DNA of 64,000 nucleotides from positions 18,866,169-18,930,168 of the forward strand of contig CM072153.1 of the NCBI GenBank assembly GCA_036850595.1, in the 5' to 3' direction. Below, in pieces: positions 38,301 to 53,300 of the stretch. The stretch is from Rhyacichthys aspro. Taxonomy: Eukaryota > Chordata > Actinopteri > Gobiiformes > Rhyacichthyidae. Position 1 is the first letter of the stretch. Each line of letters begins with the position of its first letter. Under the pieces are notes generated by a model. That model was not told where the DNA came from and searched no databases. It saw only the letters and a list, made by a program, of their open reading frames with translations. A program made the position numbers and the translations under genes.

Positions 38301-41300
38301 GACCATTTTGTGATTTTAATAATGAAAACAAAGTATAAAATAAGGCATTATTCATTATATCCACATGGCACAACGATAAGTGCCCTCACAGACACCTCTG
38401 ATATAGCTCAGTGTCAGAATGCACCACTACATATTTATTTCATCATTTATACAGATTAAAAATGAGATTAGTTTTTAACACTTAGCACTTCCTGATTTGC
38501 TCACTCACTCCAAAAGCAGCCTAGGGCCCTTTCCTACCTTTCTTTTATTAAAAAACCTAAACCAGACCAATTTATTCTCCACGAAATACTAATATATTTC
38601 ACCAAGTTACACTGTTTTGTTTTGTTTAAAACACAGATTCTGAACTGAATATACTCTGTTTTTATCGTCAGCCGTTACTTCCTTATTGACAAACAGCGTA
38701 GACCAATGAGAACACTCCTTTTTCTGACGGCAAGGTGTGATTGGCCAAAGCTTCTGTTCTGTTAATGATTTCACAGATGATTCCTGTTCCGATATAATTT
38801 TCCCTTTCTCACATGTATATTTTGTAACAGGAATCGCTGAGCTGAGCTGAGGTGTCACTGTCTTTAGGAAGGGGCCAAAACTTACAGAATAAGCAACAGT
38901 AAAAATTAAAATAGGAAGAACTGCAATGGCTTGAGTCTTACTTTAGACACAGTGACGATGTGGCTGGGGTTGTACTGAGATTTAATTTCATTTTAAGAGA
39001 CTCTTAAGTAGAAGGTGCTGGCTCTCTTCTCTTTCGTCGTGTGTTGCTGTTGCTTCTCATGTCATTCGTCTGTGCATCTTTTCTCACCCACACCCAATTA
39101 TAGCTCTACCACGCGCTGTTTTCCCAGAGACAAAGCCAGGAGAGAGTTGATAACGTTCGAATTAGCTGTAGTCATTACTCCAAACAGGGCTTTTGACAAG
39201 TTTTTATTCAGTGAGTGGAGGTAAATAAAGAGCAGTCATTTTTAATTTCAGAAAATGTGAAGTGTTATGTCACTGTGGATATACCTGTTCCTCAAAGAGG
39301 TAGTGAGGTAGATTTTAGCAATGGACCATTGAAGCTAAAATCATGATTAACTGGGGCCTAAGCACCAACTAATTACCCCCAGCCACAGATAAAGTACCTA
39401 GTTTCTGGTTTCCTTCATTTAAACTATTCCTCTGGAGACAAAGGTAGCCATTAGCTGCTTTTCCGTTAAAACAAACAAACAAATTTTAGGCAAATGTTTT
39501 TAATGTTGCAAATTGGATGCCTTTCCATTAACCACAAATTCAAATTACTATTTTCCTTGTGATAGACTGAAATGTAATGAATGCTATGTGTGTATAATGT
39601 TTTTGTGGCTCTTTAATGATAATATATAGTATAAATAATGTTGATTTGTTCCATCCCTATTACATTTAGAAACAGATTGACCTTGTACTTCTTGAGGTAT
39701 TTTTCTGTTGCTGTACAAAACAATTACAGCTTTCAGTTCTGGTTATTAGTCATTTTTTGCAGATCAGTGCCATTGCCATGATCCGTTTGTTGGCCTGCTC
39801 TAAGACACAAGCTTTGTCTGAGCTGGATTGCCGCCTACGTGAGTCATTGTGTGCTCCACAGTTTGTGATGGCCTGTTGGACTCAGGAGGAGGACTGAGAC
39901 GGTGCAGAGGTGGGGTTTTCCCTCTGGGCTCATCCAGAAACACACAAGATAAAACAAATGTCCAGTGTTTGATTCAGAATCAGACAGAGAGGCGCCTCCC
40001 TGCGTTAGTATCTGTTATATTCAGCACAAAAGTAGAGAAACGTACAGTAGTTCAAGCCCACGGTTCATACTTTATAAAGCTCTCCTTCAAAACTAGATGA
40101 GATTTCAACAAAAATATCATACTTTATAGCTTCTCGACTTTATTCTGCATCACCGATTGGATTACTCTTAATAACTTTGATTCATATGCTAGCGCTGGCC
40201 AATAGTGGGTTGGTAATAGGGACCACTACCTTGTAAAAAGAAACAGCAGAAAAACCTTCAGCTTTTCTTTTTGTGAATGACTGTATCCTCCCGAAGGCTT
40301 AGACAAGTTGCTCTGTAGAGATCTGTATTTCTGTCTTTTTCCAAGGCTCGCCCACAGTCTACATTTCTACCAACATCACAGGTTAATTTCACAAGAACCC
40401 TGTTTTGGCAAGACATGGCATGATTTTTTATTTTATAATTACATCCAGTCCAAAGTAACACAAACTAAAACAACTGCAGCCGACTGAAAGCAGAAATGAT
40501 ACCTCTGCTTTTCCTTTGCTGCGTGGGTGGTGTGGTCCGGGCCACATTTTTTTTTTAAAGCCTGTTTTATTTATTTCTTTTCGCCCCAGTTGTCCACTAA
40601 GTCAGCTCTGTGCTGTTTAAAACATCTGCCTCGCTCTTCTCACTGTGCCAGCCTCTTCCTCGGTACGACCAGGCGGGGACTCCCCTTTAGACGGACCTCA
40701 CTGTCAGTCGCAGAACAATAGTGACACCAGTGTGTTAGATGCACTGTAAATAGACGGCACACGAGGACTATTCCTGGCCCGTGCTGTGGCTGCCATGTGG
40801 TACTCAGGCAGGAGCTCCTCGACCATCTGCGCAGTCCTGGCTCTACTGGGAATACTACAGTGATTCAGGCTTTTCTGTGTTTAAAACGAGGGCCAGGCTG
40901 TGGACTGAGGGGGTTTGGCTGCTGGTTGCGGCAGGACGTTAAACAGGTCACTTTAGGTCAACAGGACACAGCAGGGAAATCACTGAGGGCCACAAAAGCT
41001 GTGTCCAAACGCAGGGGCCTCCTCACTGGAAACAGGCCACCTACATTAACCGGGTTAGACTAAATCCAAAACGTGTGTCTCTCCAGTGCGCCGGCGCTGA
41101 CGTCTTATTACTGGTGACAAAAGGAAAAATGACTTGCCTTTTGTCTTTTTGCCCAGTTCTTTAACCATACCCAAGACTGTAACTAATCAGCAGCATCTAA
41201 ACATGTTGAAAGAGTATCCTAAATGTTATTTTTACCAGCCTTTTTGAGACAGTAAAGACCCTGTTTACTTTGTATATGTGTCTGCCTTATGTGACTAGTC

Positions 41301-44300
41301 AAATAATTATTAAATAGTTACATATTAATGATTATTTTTGTTTTTCAGGAAACCGAGATTTCTGCAGAGTGCAACCATGTAAGTACCTCCTCATTACACC
41401 ACATGCATATTATTACACAACAAATATTGATTATATATTTTATCTTTATACAGCTAAATAGGAAATTTGAACTTGTACTTGCTTAGATTCTGTCATAAAG
41501 GTGACAACACACAACTTTATTGAACATAAACAAACCACAAGTCAATTTGCCGTCTGTTGATCCCCGTTTTTACAGGATCTCTTTGTCTACTTGAATTGAA
41601 TACAAATGACACATAAGCAATAACTAAATGTTCAGTCGTCTGATTTGTATGTTTTGTGTGCTTTCTCCTGCAGCTGCTGTGGAACTACAAGCTGAACCTG
41701 ACGACCGACCCAAAGTTTGAGTCTGTAGCGGTTGAAGTGTGCAAGAGCACGATTGCAGAGGTCAGTTACAGATACACTATATCTCCACTGCTGCAGGCAA
41801 ACATAACCAGCGCTAAAAATGTAAACAATAGCAGGAGATGCAATTTATCCAGTAGTTTAACTTTTACCCAACAGATAAGTCCTTATTAGGGTAAATACTG
41901 AAATATTATATAATAGATAGATGTAAATTGGGATTTAGTTGGTGTTTTAGTTGGTTAACACTTTGAGGACTCCTAAAATCCTCGTGAAACTGGTGCAATT
42001 GTGGCCAAAATATTCAAGACTTGCTAGTTCATACATAGTAGGAGTACCTGAATTTCCCTCGGGATCAACCAAGAATCTATCTAATCTAATCTAATCTTCA
42101 AAATATAGAGGCTTAGACTGTCTTTTGAAGTTGTGCACATCTTACTCTTCAGGCCAAACATGTCTGAATTTGCCTGTAGTATTTTGTTGCCCAGTATTCG
42201 GACTGTAATGACTTTTCTTGGCTCAGATTAAAGAGTGTGCGGCCGAGGAGCTGGGGAAAGGCTACCTGGTGTCCTGTTTGGTGGATCACCGCAGCAACAT
42301 CAGCGACTACCAGTGTAACCAGTACATCCACAAAATGACCAGCATCATCTTCAGCGACTACCGTTTGATCTGCGGCTTCATGGACAAGTGTCGCGAGGAT
42401 ATCAACTCTCTGCGCTGTGGCAGCATCAGCACGGGAGAGAAGGTCCGCCACTAAACGCTAACTCAACCTTAGATTACAATGTATACTCAGTGTTGTTGGT
42501 AGCTTTGAATACACTTTCCATCCATGCTTTTGTTAGCTGAGTGATAGAAAATAGACTTGGAGCCAAGAACTGTGCCGTGAATAAAAATAAACCAGGACAA
42601 AAGACCAGATTTAGGTCATTTGAAGTGAGGTTAAATGAGATTGTTAAGGTAGTTATTGATGTTTTATCGTCACTAGAAGGTTGTTAGCTGTGGGAAAAGA
42701 TGGATTTGAAATACATCACAAAAAAAACAAAGAGTCAGTTGATTAGATTAGGTCTTGCTTTTACTTTTGTCTTCACAATATCCATGTATCTCTCTGTAAT
42801 AAACTTCGCTGGAGCTATACCATTAATGGGTTGCTCATTGCTAAGAAAATATGTGGAATTTAATCAGTCATGCCATTTCCAGATGCATGAGCTGTTTGCC
42901 AACATCTGTTAAAATGTGGGCAATCATTGACTATAATCACGATGCAGTCACGTTATGTTTAGACAATGAAAGTCACACTGTTGTAGATGACTTTGACTTG
43001 TTTTTTTTCCCCTATAGGATCCTAGCTAGAAATGATTTTTGGGTTACATTTTCTGAAGTCGCTGTGGGTTTTTGAAGTGTTAAAAGACACCAAAATGTGT
43101 TCAAAGTGACTCAGCTGGAATAAGAAAAGACGAGTTTGACAGCGGTCTGTCAGCGAGCGGAGCAAATCGATCTGCTCTGAACGTGTTTTCTCTTCTGCTG
43201 AGCCAAGCTGAACCTCATAAGCCCATTAGACATGCAGTTATTATAAGATATCGCATTGGTACAATTAGACCTCCGAGCAAATTATTTATTTGTGAGCAGA
43301 GGAGAAGTTGGTTTCATTATCAGGAATTTGTCATGGCGATGCATTTCGTGTTTCTGGAGCCGCTGAAGTGGAGATTAGACTGACCATGTTAATGCTATAT
43401 TTAACTCAGACCGAGCTGCGCAGTGTCGGACCTCACCACACACAAAATACTCCCTCAGAATGAGAGAAGTGCAAATGTTCTGTGTAGGCTTGCACACATG
43501 ATAAGATGGCACATTATTTCATTATGTCCCCAAAGCTTATGGAGAGACAAAGTAAAAAGTATGACGGAAAATTGTCTTTTTGAAGATAAAGAGTTATAAA
43601 TTAGTAAATTAAGTTATCGCATCACAGGGAAATTAACAAATTAAAACATCATAATAAAAATGCAGTCAATGCAGAAATAAGCCGATATGGCAACAATAAG
43701 TACATGGAGATAAGAAGGACAAACAAATAATTGTACTGTTCATATAATAAACTGTAAGACTGTATTGTCACTAGCTGTAGACTCTTATAACAATAATGAA
43801 ATCATCACTTATTTTGTTCACTGCAGCAGTTATTTACATTAGTTATGTATTTTTAGCTTCCCTGGCTCATCCTTTCCACTGAAGAAACACCTCCCCTTCC
43901 CCTTAATTACAGTACCCTGTCTTCTCCTTTTTATATCTTCTTTTTAAATATTGGGTTCTTTGCTGAAGGCTAACAGATTATCTCTCGTGGACAGTCCACA
44001 GTGAGCCCATGATCCAAACCGGCACCTGTTTATTATGGATTGCTCTGAGCTCAAACTGATTGATTGAAAGCATAATGTTTTAGCAGGGCAAATACAACTA
44101 TGACAAGCACAAAAAATAATATCCAATAAATTGGCACCATGGTAACAGGAGTATAGTGTATCAGTCTATTCATATAATTTCTTATTTTGACTAGAGGATA
44201 GTTAAAAAGAACTTCTGCAGTTGATGTGTGTAAAATACTTTGAAGACTGCAGAAACACTTTAAACACTGGTCGTTTAAGTTCACCTGCTGGAGTCCAGAT

Positions 44301-47300
44301 GTCTTCTACTTTACTATAGTCTTATTCAACAAACAATGAGGCCTCAAGTTTCCTTATGATGAAAGAGTAACCCTTAACTCTTCCACATTCGCAGAGGTGT
44401 CATAAATACCTTTCTCTCTGCTGCAGGACGTGCACTCTCAGGGAGAGGTGATCGCCTGTTTGGAGAAGGGTTTGGTGCGTGAAGCAGAGGAGCAGCCCGG
44501 GGCACACGTCATAAAAGACGAATGTAAGAAGTCCATCATGAGAGTGGCTGAACTCTCCTCCGACGACTTTCACCTCGATCGGTACCTTTACTTCGCCTGC
44601 CGTGACGACCGGGAACGCTTCTGTGAAAACGTAAGTGATTGAGAAAGACTTGGGAAATCATCACTCATTGGACTTTTAACTTTGTTACATATTTATTTTT
44701 ACCATATTTGCATCTTTATTTTCTCACAGACCCTGGCTGGAGAAGGACGAGTTTACAAATGTCTGTTTAACCACAAGTTTGAAGAGGCCATGTCTGAACG
44801 AGTAAGTCCTTTCATCCATGCTAAACCATCCACAAAATCTTGAATCTTACAGCTGCTTCACAATCCTAAACAAAGCTCCGTTTTAAACCTTAATATAAAA
44901 ACTGCAGTGGAATGGCTTTCACATAGCGATTTAACTTCTACTAAATTAACTCACCATCTTTGTCTCCTCAGTGTCGGGAGGCGCTGACCACCAGGCAGAA
45001 GCTGATTGCCCAGGATTACAAAGTGAGCTACTCGCTGGCTAAAGCCTGTAAGTCAGACCTGAGGAAGTACCGCTGCAGTGTGGACACCAACATGCCCCGA
45101 GCGCGAGAAGCCCGTCTGTCCTACCTACTGCTCTGCTTAGAGACCGCGGTGCACAGAGGTGAGCGGCCGCCACAGGGTGAACTATCTGTCAGTCGGTGAT
45201 TGATTGTGAGTTTATCTGACAACCAGCCACTCTGTTAGCTCACTCATCTGTCTCCCTCTTGACTCTGTGATTTATTGAATTCCCACACAATAAACTGTCC
45301 AAGATCAGGCTAATTTGCTCCATGTTGTCATTCACTTTCCTGTAATTTCCATCAGTAAAGAGTACTGTTGTGTTTAAGGTAAAACGGTGAAAAAAAATAT
45401 AAAGACAACAGAAGTTTATTCAGTGTTAATCGCTGTAGATGGTGTTTGTGTGTCTATAATGTCTGAGTGTGCTAATGTGGCTCTTATCTGTCTTCTCTTG
45501 TATTCTGGGTTCCAATGTTTTCTGAAAAATGTGAGCTTAGTTGTCCAGGCAAAAGTAAAATGACCTGGAAATGTATTAAAATGTGAATGTGTCTGTCAGT
45601 TTATATCTTTAAGTGTTGACCCAACAATTAACTTAAAATTGTCCTGTGTCTTCCTGTTTTTACCACTTAATGATAAGCAGTAGAAAATGAATAAATGGCA
45701 GAATTAATAATGAACATTGCCTTGGATTTTTTAAAAAGTCTAAACACATTTTGTTAGTTTATGTAGTGAAGCATTAGCCAAAGCAGAGAGGACTGCACAT
45801 GAACTCCAAGAAATATAAAATATGAAAATGCTGTCCTCAATTGTCCAAAACCCTGAAAATGATTCATTAAAAAAAATCTTTCGACCCTCTGTGCATCAAC
45901 AACAAAGTGTAAACATCAAAACTCGACACCAACTTTTCCTCCTCCACATTTGAGTTTGTTTTATTGATTTTTGTGTCCCCTGTGTTTGTTCCTCAGGTCG
46001 TGTGGTGAGCGGCGAGTGTCAGGGCGAGATGATGGACTACAGGCGGATGCTGATGGAGGATTTCTCCCTGAGTCCTGAGATCGTCCTGCACTGCCGCAGC
46101 GAGATCGAGGGTCACTGCTCCGGGCTGCACCGCAAAGGCCGCACTTTGCACTGTCTGATGAGGGTCGGCCGAGGAGACATGGGAGCCATTGACCCCAACT
46201 GTCAGAGAGCGGTGAGTCAGCTTTTGTCACGCCTTTAACCTTAGCTGTCAGGTGGAGCCGAGGTGCAATCAATACTGAGAAAAACTAAGATTTAAGTTCT
46301 GAAGAAGGGACGCTCAGGTGAAGGCTTCACTGACAGCAAAACAAACGGAAAGTCTTTAAGTTTATATATTTATATATATTGACATTTGCCTTACATACCT
46401 TTTATAGTAATGCTTATCTTTTAAACATCAAACACTTTTTATGGTAAGCATTAGTCTGATGTATTTGATCTATCAGCAGATTGACAGGACATGATTAAGG
46501 GTGAGATGGACGATAAAAATTAATGGACCGAGGGCTCAGGGCTGAAGGAGAAGCTGGTGGTGAAGTGGGGTTAGACATGGCGACTAACTGTCATGCTTTG
46601 TGCTTTATCAAATCTGACCTTTTATCTGACATTAGAATTTCTTCCCCCATACACTCCAGTCACTTATTTCAAGTTCATTGCAATAACATGCATATTAGTA
46701 AACATTTAGCCAAAACGTATTTTTACTTACATGTGTAATGTAATGGAAAACAATCAATGGAAAACAATGGAGGTCAATCATCAATCTCATCTTGTCAGCT
46801 CTGACTAGTTTCTGGTTTAATATGAGACAATGACAGAAATATTTGCAGGAGAAAAGCACTTGTTTGATTTCTAGATATATCTTTATGGTGTCAAATTCAA
46901 AGTGATGAGGGGCCCGTGAAAGTAAATAAGCATCCTTTCAGGGGCCGAAGATGGTGACATTTGGAAGCTTTTATTAAATTTTGAATGTGACATTTCATCT
47001 TTGTTTGAGTCTTGCAAACAATAATTTCCTCCTTTTATGGAAACTGGAAACTGTTTTAGTTGATTTGAACAGGTTTTAGTCGGATTTGAACAGGTTTTAG
47101 TCGGATTTGAACAGGTTTTAGATAAATTTGGACAGGTTTTAGATAAATTTGGAAAGGTTTTAATTGAATTTGAACTGGCTTTAGATGGATTTGGACAGGT
47201 TGTAGTTGGATTTGATTTTTTGCAAAAATTAAATCTGTCTAAAACATTTTGAAATCCAATTAAAACCTAGTGCACAAAATATCACCTACTAAACAGGCCA

Positions 47301-50300
47301 CATAAAACCGCATTTGGCCCCCGGGCCTTGAGTTTGACACATGTGGTGTAAAGTAAACAACAGAGATACTGTTTAGAAAACTGTGTAACGATATGAAGGA
47401 GCTAGCCACCGTCTGCCTTTTTGTGGGAAGAGGTTCAAAAGCAGCTTTGTGAGATCCCTCCAGCTGCAGTCTGTCATTGCTGATGGTTCATTTCCCGTCT
47501 TTAGCTCCAGACGCTGATTCAAGAGGCCGACCCTGGAGCTGACTACCGCATCGACCGGGCTTTAAACGAGGCCTGCGAGTCCGTCATCCAGACCGCCTGT
47601 AAACACATCCGCAATGGAGACCCCATGTGAGTCATAGCCACTGTTTATTGCTTTACCGTCGTAATGCACTTTAAATTGCTACGTAGACTTTTCGTCATTA
47701 TTATGCGAATGATCATGTTTCTGTTGACAGGATCTTGTCGTGTCTCATGGAGCACCTCTACACGGAGAAGATGGTGGAGGAGTGTGAGCACAGGCTTCTC
47801 GAGCTGCAGTACTTCATTGCAAGAGACTGGAAGTGAGTTTTGTTCATATTTGATTCTCTTACTCCCTCCCCTTGAACAATTTGATTTTCATGTTTTGCTT
47901 TACGTGCTGTTTTCCAGGTTGGATCCTATCCTGTACAAGAAATGTCAGGGCGACGCGTCCCGGCTCTGTCACACTCACGGCTGGAACGAGACCAGCGAGA
48001 TGATGCCACCAGGCGCCATTTTCTCCTGTTTGTATCGACACGCCTACCGCTCTGTGGAGCAGGGACGCAGGGTGAGGACATAATGGTTTATAGTGCAGTA
48101 CCAATGTCCACTGTCAGCTTTTTTCATTTTATTTATCATGTGAGTATAGTTAAATCTTACAATGGTTCAATTAAAGCCAGTTCAATGACAGTGGAAAGGC
48201 AGAAACAGACTTTTACTTTTCTTTATCAAATAAATGCTCATTTTCACCATTTTCATCCCTGAAAGCCTTAGAGCTGGGCTGATTCTAATTATCCTCCTCG
48301 CTAAGCCTCCAATGTTTTTGATCTGGAAATATATTAAAATTTCAATTGAGTTACTATTTAAGGCCACTTTTCTCATTATCTTAAAATGTAAACAAAAATA
48401 TGTGTTTGACCAGACTATTCAAAAGTTCAAAGCAGGATTAACTAGCTTTTTAAGTGCTTTTTAAGCTTCAAGCTCCTTCATCTCCAACACAAATGCTCTC
48501 CCTCTTGAGTGCAGTGGTCTCCAATTAAGCACTTACACTTTTCATAAAAACAGCCAATAATTAAACAGCTCAGATGTTATACCTCTGTTGAATGAATTAT
48601 ACTTTTTTATTGCCTCAAACACAGCAAGATTTTGAGAAAATACTGGTGACTAAGGCCTTATGTCTTTAATTCAGCTGGTAGTTGCTGTGACTGCCAATAT
48701 AGGAACTGCCAATTCTCACATTAGTATAATTACTGAATTGGAAGAAGACAGTCTTCAGTCCCTGCATTTTATTTTAAGGTTATGTTAATGATTTGATGCA
48801 GGAAAACAACATCTAAAATCAACAAAGACACATGATCTTCAATTTACAACAATCTAATAATTCTTTATATTAAAACATCAGTTGAAAGCTACAGATAGAG
48901 ATGGCTTGAATCAAAAAGCAGCAGATATAACCTCCTCACTGACCTGACACTGTTCTTGTAGCAGCCCAGTGGGGAGTCTGAGGCAGAAACCCAGCGCTCG
49001 ACAGTGAGTACACGCTACCGCTGAGCTCATGATGATGATGGAGATGATAATTGCAGAAATGGGACACGATGACACGCTGCTTTCCCGAAAGTCATTGTGA
49101 TTGGTCGTTTTCATCTGGTGTTGGAGCTGATTTTCAGAGTAATTTACTGGAAAGAAGAAGTCATAGATATGAAAAATCACACATCATGGGTTAATCAACA
49201 GCACTGAATGAGCTTTTTGTGTAAACTTTAATTCTGGACTTGGAAGCCTACCATAGAAAAAGATGCTCCACCTAAAGAGTGTAGCTTGGTTGGTCATTTA
49301 TTACAGTAAATTTAATTATTGATAACATCCTTTCATTTTTCAAAGATAAAAAAGGGCTCATTTTAGGTGGAGTATCTTATTTAGAAACTATATAGAACAA
49401 TGAATGCCTGTGGTGTGGTTATGGGTTTTACAAATGACTTAACAATGCATTTCCTTGGGTCTTCTTTTTTGTTTTTTTTTTAACTGAACCTTGTTGCCCC
49501 CACAGCTGTCCAGAGACTGTAAGGTGGAGGTGCAGAGGATCCTCCACCAGAGAGCGCTGGACGTGAAGCTGGACCCCGAGCTGCAGAGGCGATGTATGAC
49601 CGACCTGGGCAAATGGTGCAGCGAGAAACTGGAGGCGGGTCAGGAGCTGGAGTGTCTACAGGACCACCTCGAGGACCTGGTGGCGGACTGCAGAGACGTG
49701 GTGGGAAACCTGACGGAGCTGGAGTCAGAGGTAAACGACTCACCTGCCTCTGCTGCTGCTGCCCATGATGCAGTATGGATTTAACAGCTACAGGAAATAA
49801 TCACATTTTATTTGTGTTTATTCAAAATTTAGTATAGAAAAAGTTAATGAAAGTGACTGTTAAATAAATTTATTTTTTGGCGCCAGATATTTAGTCTTTC
49901 TCTTGAAAATAAAAATAATCAACATAGTGCTCTTTTCTTGCCAATTAGTTAATTATCTGCTTCTTCACTCAATAGTTTAAGCATTTGAGCTTTTTGTATG
50001 CAGTTGCTATGGTTACGAGTAGGCCCAACAAAGTCATATTGAAAAAAATAATCAGCCAGTCCAAAGTTTTCAGACTAAAAAAAACATGAAATGACTTCAT
50101 TGTTTAATAATAATATCACGAGCACATACGGGTAAAGAGAATTACATCATAACGTTTTGTTGTTGCTATGGCACCTTCAGTGGGCTGAAGTAAACATTTT
50201 GTCCTTGAAACAGTGAATAACATGAATAAACATAAAGATCTGAGTGATTTTGACAAAGGCCACACTGAAATGCCTGCATGACTGGCGTTTAACAACTGTA

Positions 50301-53300
50301 GTTCTTGTGGACTCTGGACCAAAGTGGTGCAAGGAACAAAAAGCTTTGATTGAAACAAACAAATCTGATGAATGGGAGCCACATCCCACATTTTCTAGCA
50401 TCTTAAGAACACAGATGGGCGAGGTGAATTACATTGTTATAGCATTTTGTTGTTACCACAACCTGTGTCAGTTGGAAAACATTTTGTCTTTGAAAGAGGG
50501 ATAATAACAGTCATGAAGCTCTGAGTGACATTGACGTGCCACATTGTGATGTCTGTGTGAAAGGGGAAAAGGAAAAGCTTTGACAGGGCATATTCAGGAT
50601 AAACAAAGCCAATTCATGTGTCAGTTTTATTAAAACATCCTGACATTTATGGGTTAGGGGTGTTTTAGGACATATTTGTAAAGGATCATAATGTTATGGT
50701 TGATCATTTTTAAAATGAACTAATTTGGCTCCTGCATATTGGATTATTAACTGTGTTGTCCTGTGTCTCCAGGATATTCAGATTGAGGCGCTGCTGATGC
50801 GAGCTTGTGAACCTGTCATCCAGGCCCACTGCCATGTAAGTCTACTTCTACTTTTGATTTTTGTTGCTACATCTCCTCCTCTGATGGAGCAGAAGCCAGT
50901 TACACAAGACTGTTTATCATTAGTTATCGACACAATCAGATTGTATTCTTTAAGGACTTGACTTGAACTGGACGGTCAGGTCAGTGTGGCAGGCTTTTCA
51001 AAGTATTTCCATTGTCAAAAAGGGTTCCAAAATGTGCACTATACCATACAATTTTTGACCATGTTTGATAACTCCTTGACTGAATCAAACAGTGTGGTAC
51101 GGTTACTAAAAAGTGAAGTTTGCTTTTATGGTCTGTTGTTTAGACAATATAAAATCCTTATTTTTACTCAAACTAAAAACAATATCAATTTAATTGTATC
51201 CTTACAACTAGGACTGGTAGCTTTTTGGTTTTTTTTACAGCAGCAAAACCATGTGAAACCAAATCATACCAACTGTATGCATTTGGGCAGTTTTCATTAC
51301 TTGCACTTCTGTCCTTTTGCATTTATAATCATTACTGCTTTTATTCATTAATATAGTACATAGTTTTTTTATTATTAGCTAGATGAACATGACACTTGAA
51401 TTGCTTGGGGCCAAGTCTAATTTTGCTTTCAAGTGACACGTACAAATGACCAATAAAGACTCTTGACCTGTGTAAGAAGTGCTGAAAGGCAGTTTTAGAT
51501 TGAGATCAAATCAACATTTCACTCTTGCTGCCTTCCCTCAGGAGGTTGCTGATAATCAGATCGACACCGGAGACCTGATGGAGTGCTTGGTTCAAAACAA
51601 ACACGAGAAGGAGATGAATGAGAAGTGTCTGGTGGGAGTGACTCACTTCCAGCTGGTGAGCAGACTGTTCTAAATATGATATGAGCTTGATATCATCATA
51701 TTGGTATGTAAACCAAATGGTACAAGCCTCTGTTGTCATCACCATTGACTCTGCTGTGTTGCTTCAGTGCATTATCGTTTGTCAGCAGCTGATTATAATC
51801 TCTGCCTATGTGCCTTTTTTTTCCCACCCCTTTTAGATTCAGATAAAAGATTTCCGTTTCTCATACAAGTTCAAAACCGCCTGCAAAGAAGATGTCCTTA
51901 AACTGTGCCCTAACATCAAGAAAAAGTAAGGCCAATACTGTTAAACTACTGCTTGCTTGTTGATCTGATAGAAAGGGCAATGTCCCATCGTCTGTGCTTT
52001 TAAACAGCATTGTACTTTGAAATGAGACGCCTGGATGTTTTTAGTTGTATGAGCCTTAGAGTTTATTTTTAGAAGTTTTCATTCACAGTCGGCAGATAAA
52101 ATTGGGTTTTTGATCTATTATGCAAACATTTAACAGTGTAGAGTACCCAAACTATGATTATTTATTCTCCATGTCTTCGAGGCATTTACTTTTTCAATAC
52201 CTGTGAAAATTAAAAAAATTATAGCATAACAGCTGTTGAACCTTGCCTTTCGTCTTGTTCAGAGTGGACGTCGTAATCTGCCTCAGCACCACAGTGAGGA
52301 ACGACACGCTGCAGGACGTCAAGGAGCAGCGAGTTTCGGTCAAGTGTCGTAAACAGCTGCGAGTCGAGGAAGTGGAAATGGTACGTCCCGTGTTGAGCTC
52401 TCTGGTTATTAAGACCATTTGCATTTAATTTGTAAAACCTCAAATTACACTTTCATAGAAGTATACTCCATCTTACTCTTAACTAGTTTTAGATGATACT
52501 CAATGTAAATTTAAAAACAGAAAGTTCATGTCGTTTGGTTTGAGCCTTTTGGGACAACGGCTTATATTTGTCTTGTTTTGTCACTTGTTCTGAAACACTG
52601 AGGGAAATGACCACGATATCCAAAGCACCTGTGAGTCCAGTTATTTTAAAAAGGCCACCGTCTCATAAATTGGCTTTGAAAGGCTATTGTGGTCAAATAA
52701 CACCACTTTTTGACGTATTTATATATTAATGTAAGACCTAAATCACATCTGACTTGCTTTGTGGTTGTGTATGAGGAAAAAATCCTTATGTCAACATATC
52801 CAAGCCTAAACAAATGTATAGTACTCTGATTTAGTGCAATGGTGTCTCATTTTACAGCTGTCTGATTTATTAAAGGGTTTCTAAAATCTAAAGAGGTCAT
52901 TTGGGGTCAGAAAGTGTTCAGACTTATATTCAAAGCACTCTGGCTGTTTTCCTCTCAGCATGACTCGACTGTGATATTAATAAACCCGTCTGAGCCAGTT
53001 CGCATTCAAGGTTCCACCCTTTCTCTTTGAGTCTGTGTTGTGTTTTGTTTTGGTGTTTTGTGTGTGAGTGAATCTATTAAAACCTCCCTTGAATCTCTGC
53101 TGCAGTCTGAGGACATCCGCCTGGATCCTGAGCTGTATGACTCCTGTCGACAGGACATCGGCCGACTCTGTCAAAATGTGAACTACGGGAACGCACAGGT
53201 CCGCACCAACACACACTAGAATAAGATTTCTCTTGAATGAGGATAGACATCTGCTTCAGTTCACACTCATCCTGGAAAACTGGAAAATCCTGGAAAATTT

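Larger units (their letters stand above)
26706..41348 (+). other. glg1: glg1 intron 1 (14.6 kb)
   Basis: Donor GTAAAT at 26706, acceptor TTTTTCAG ending 41348. Short frames inside lack coding signature. It holds a tRNA-derived SINE (32.86-33.01 kb), a MITE (34.11-34.44 kb) and several stretches of balanced, non-repetitive composition (28.01-28.23, 29.22-29.45, 33.48-33.73, 37.09-37.29 kb) that could be regulatory. Confidence 0.85.

Noticed and set aside
40797..41063. 88-codon frame in glg1 intron 1
   Set aside because: GC-richer but no domain, no poly(A) signal or promoter of its own; chance frame likely.
50986..51351. 121-codon frame in glg1 intron 13
   Set aside because: Intronic, composition-driven, no homology recognised.
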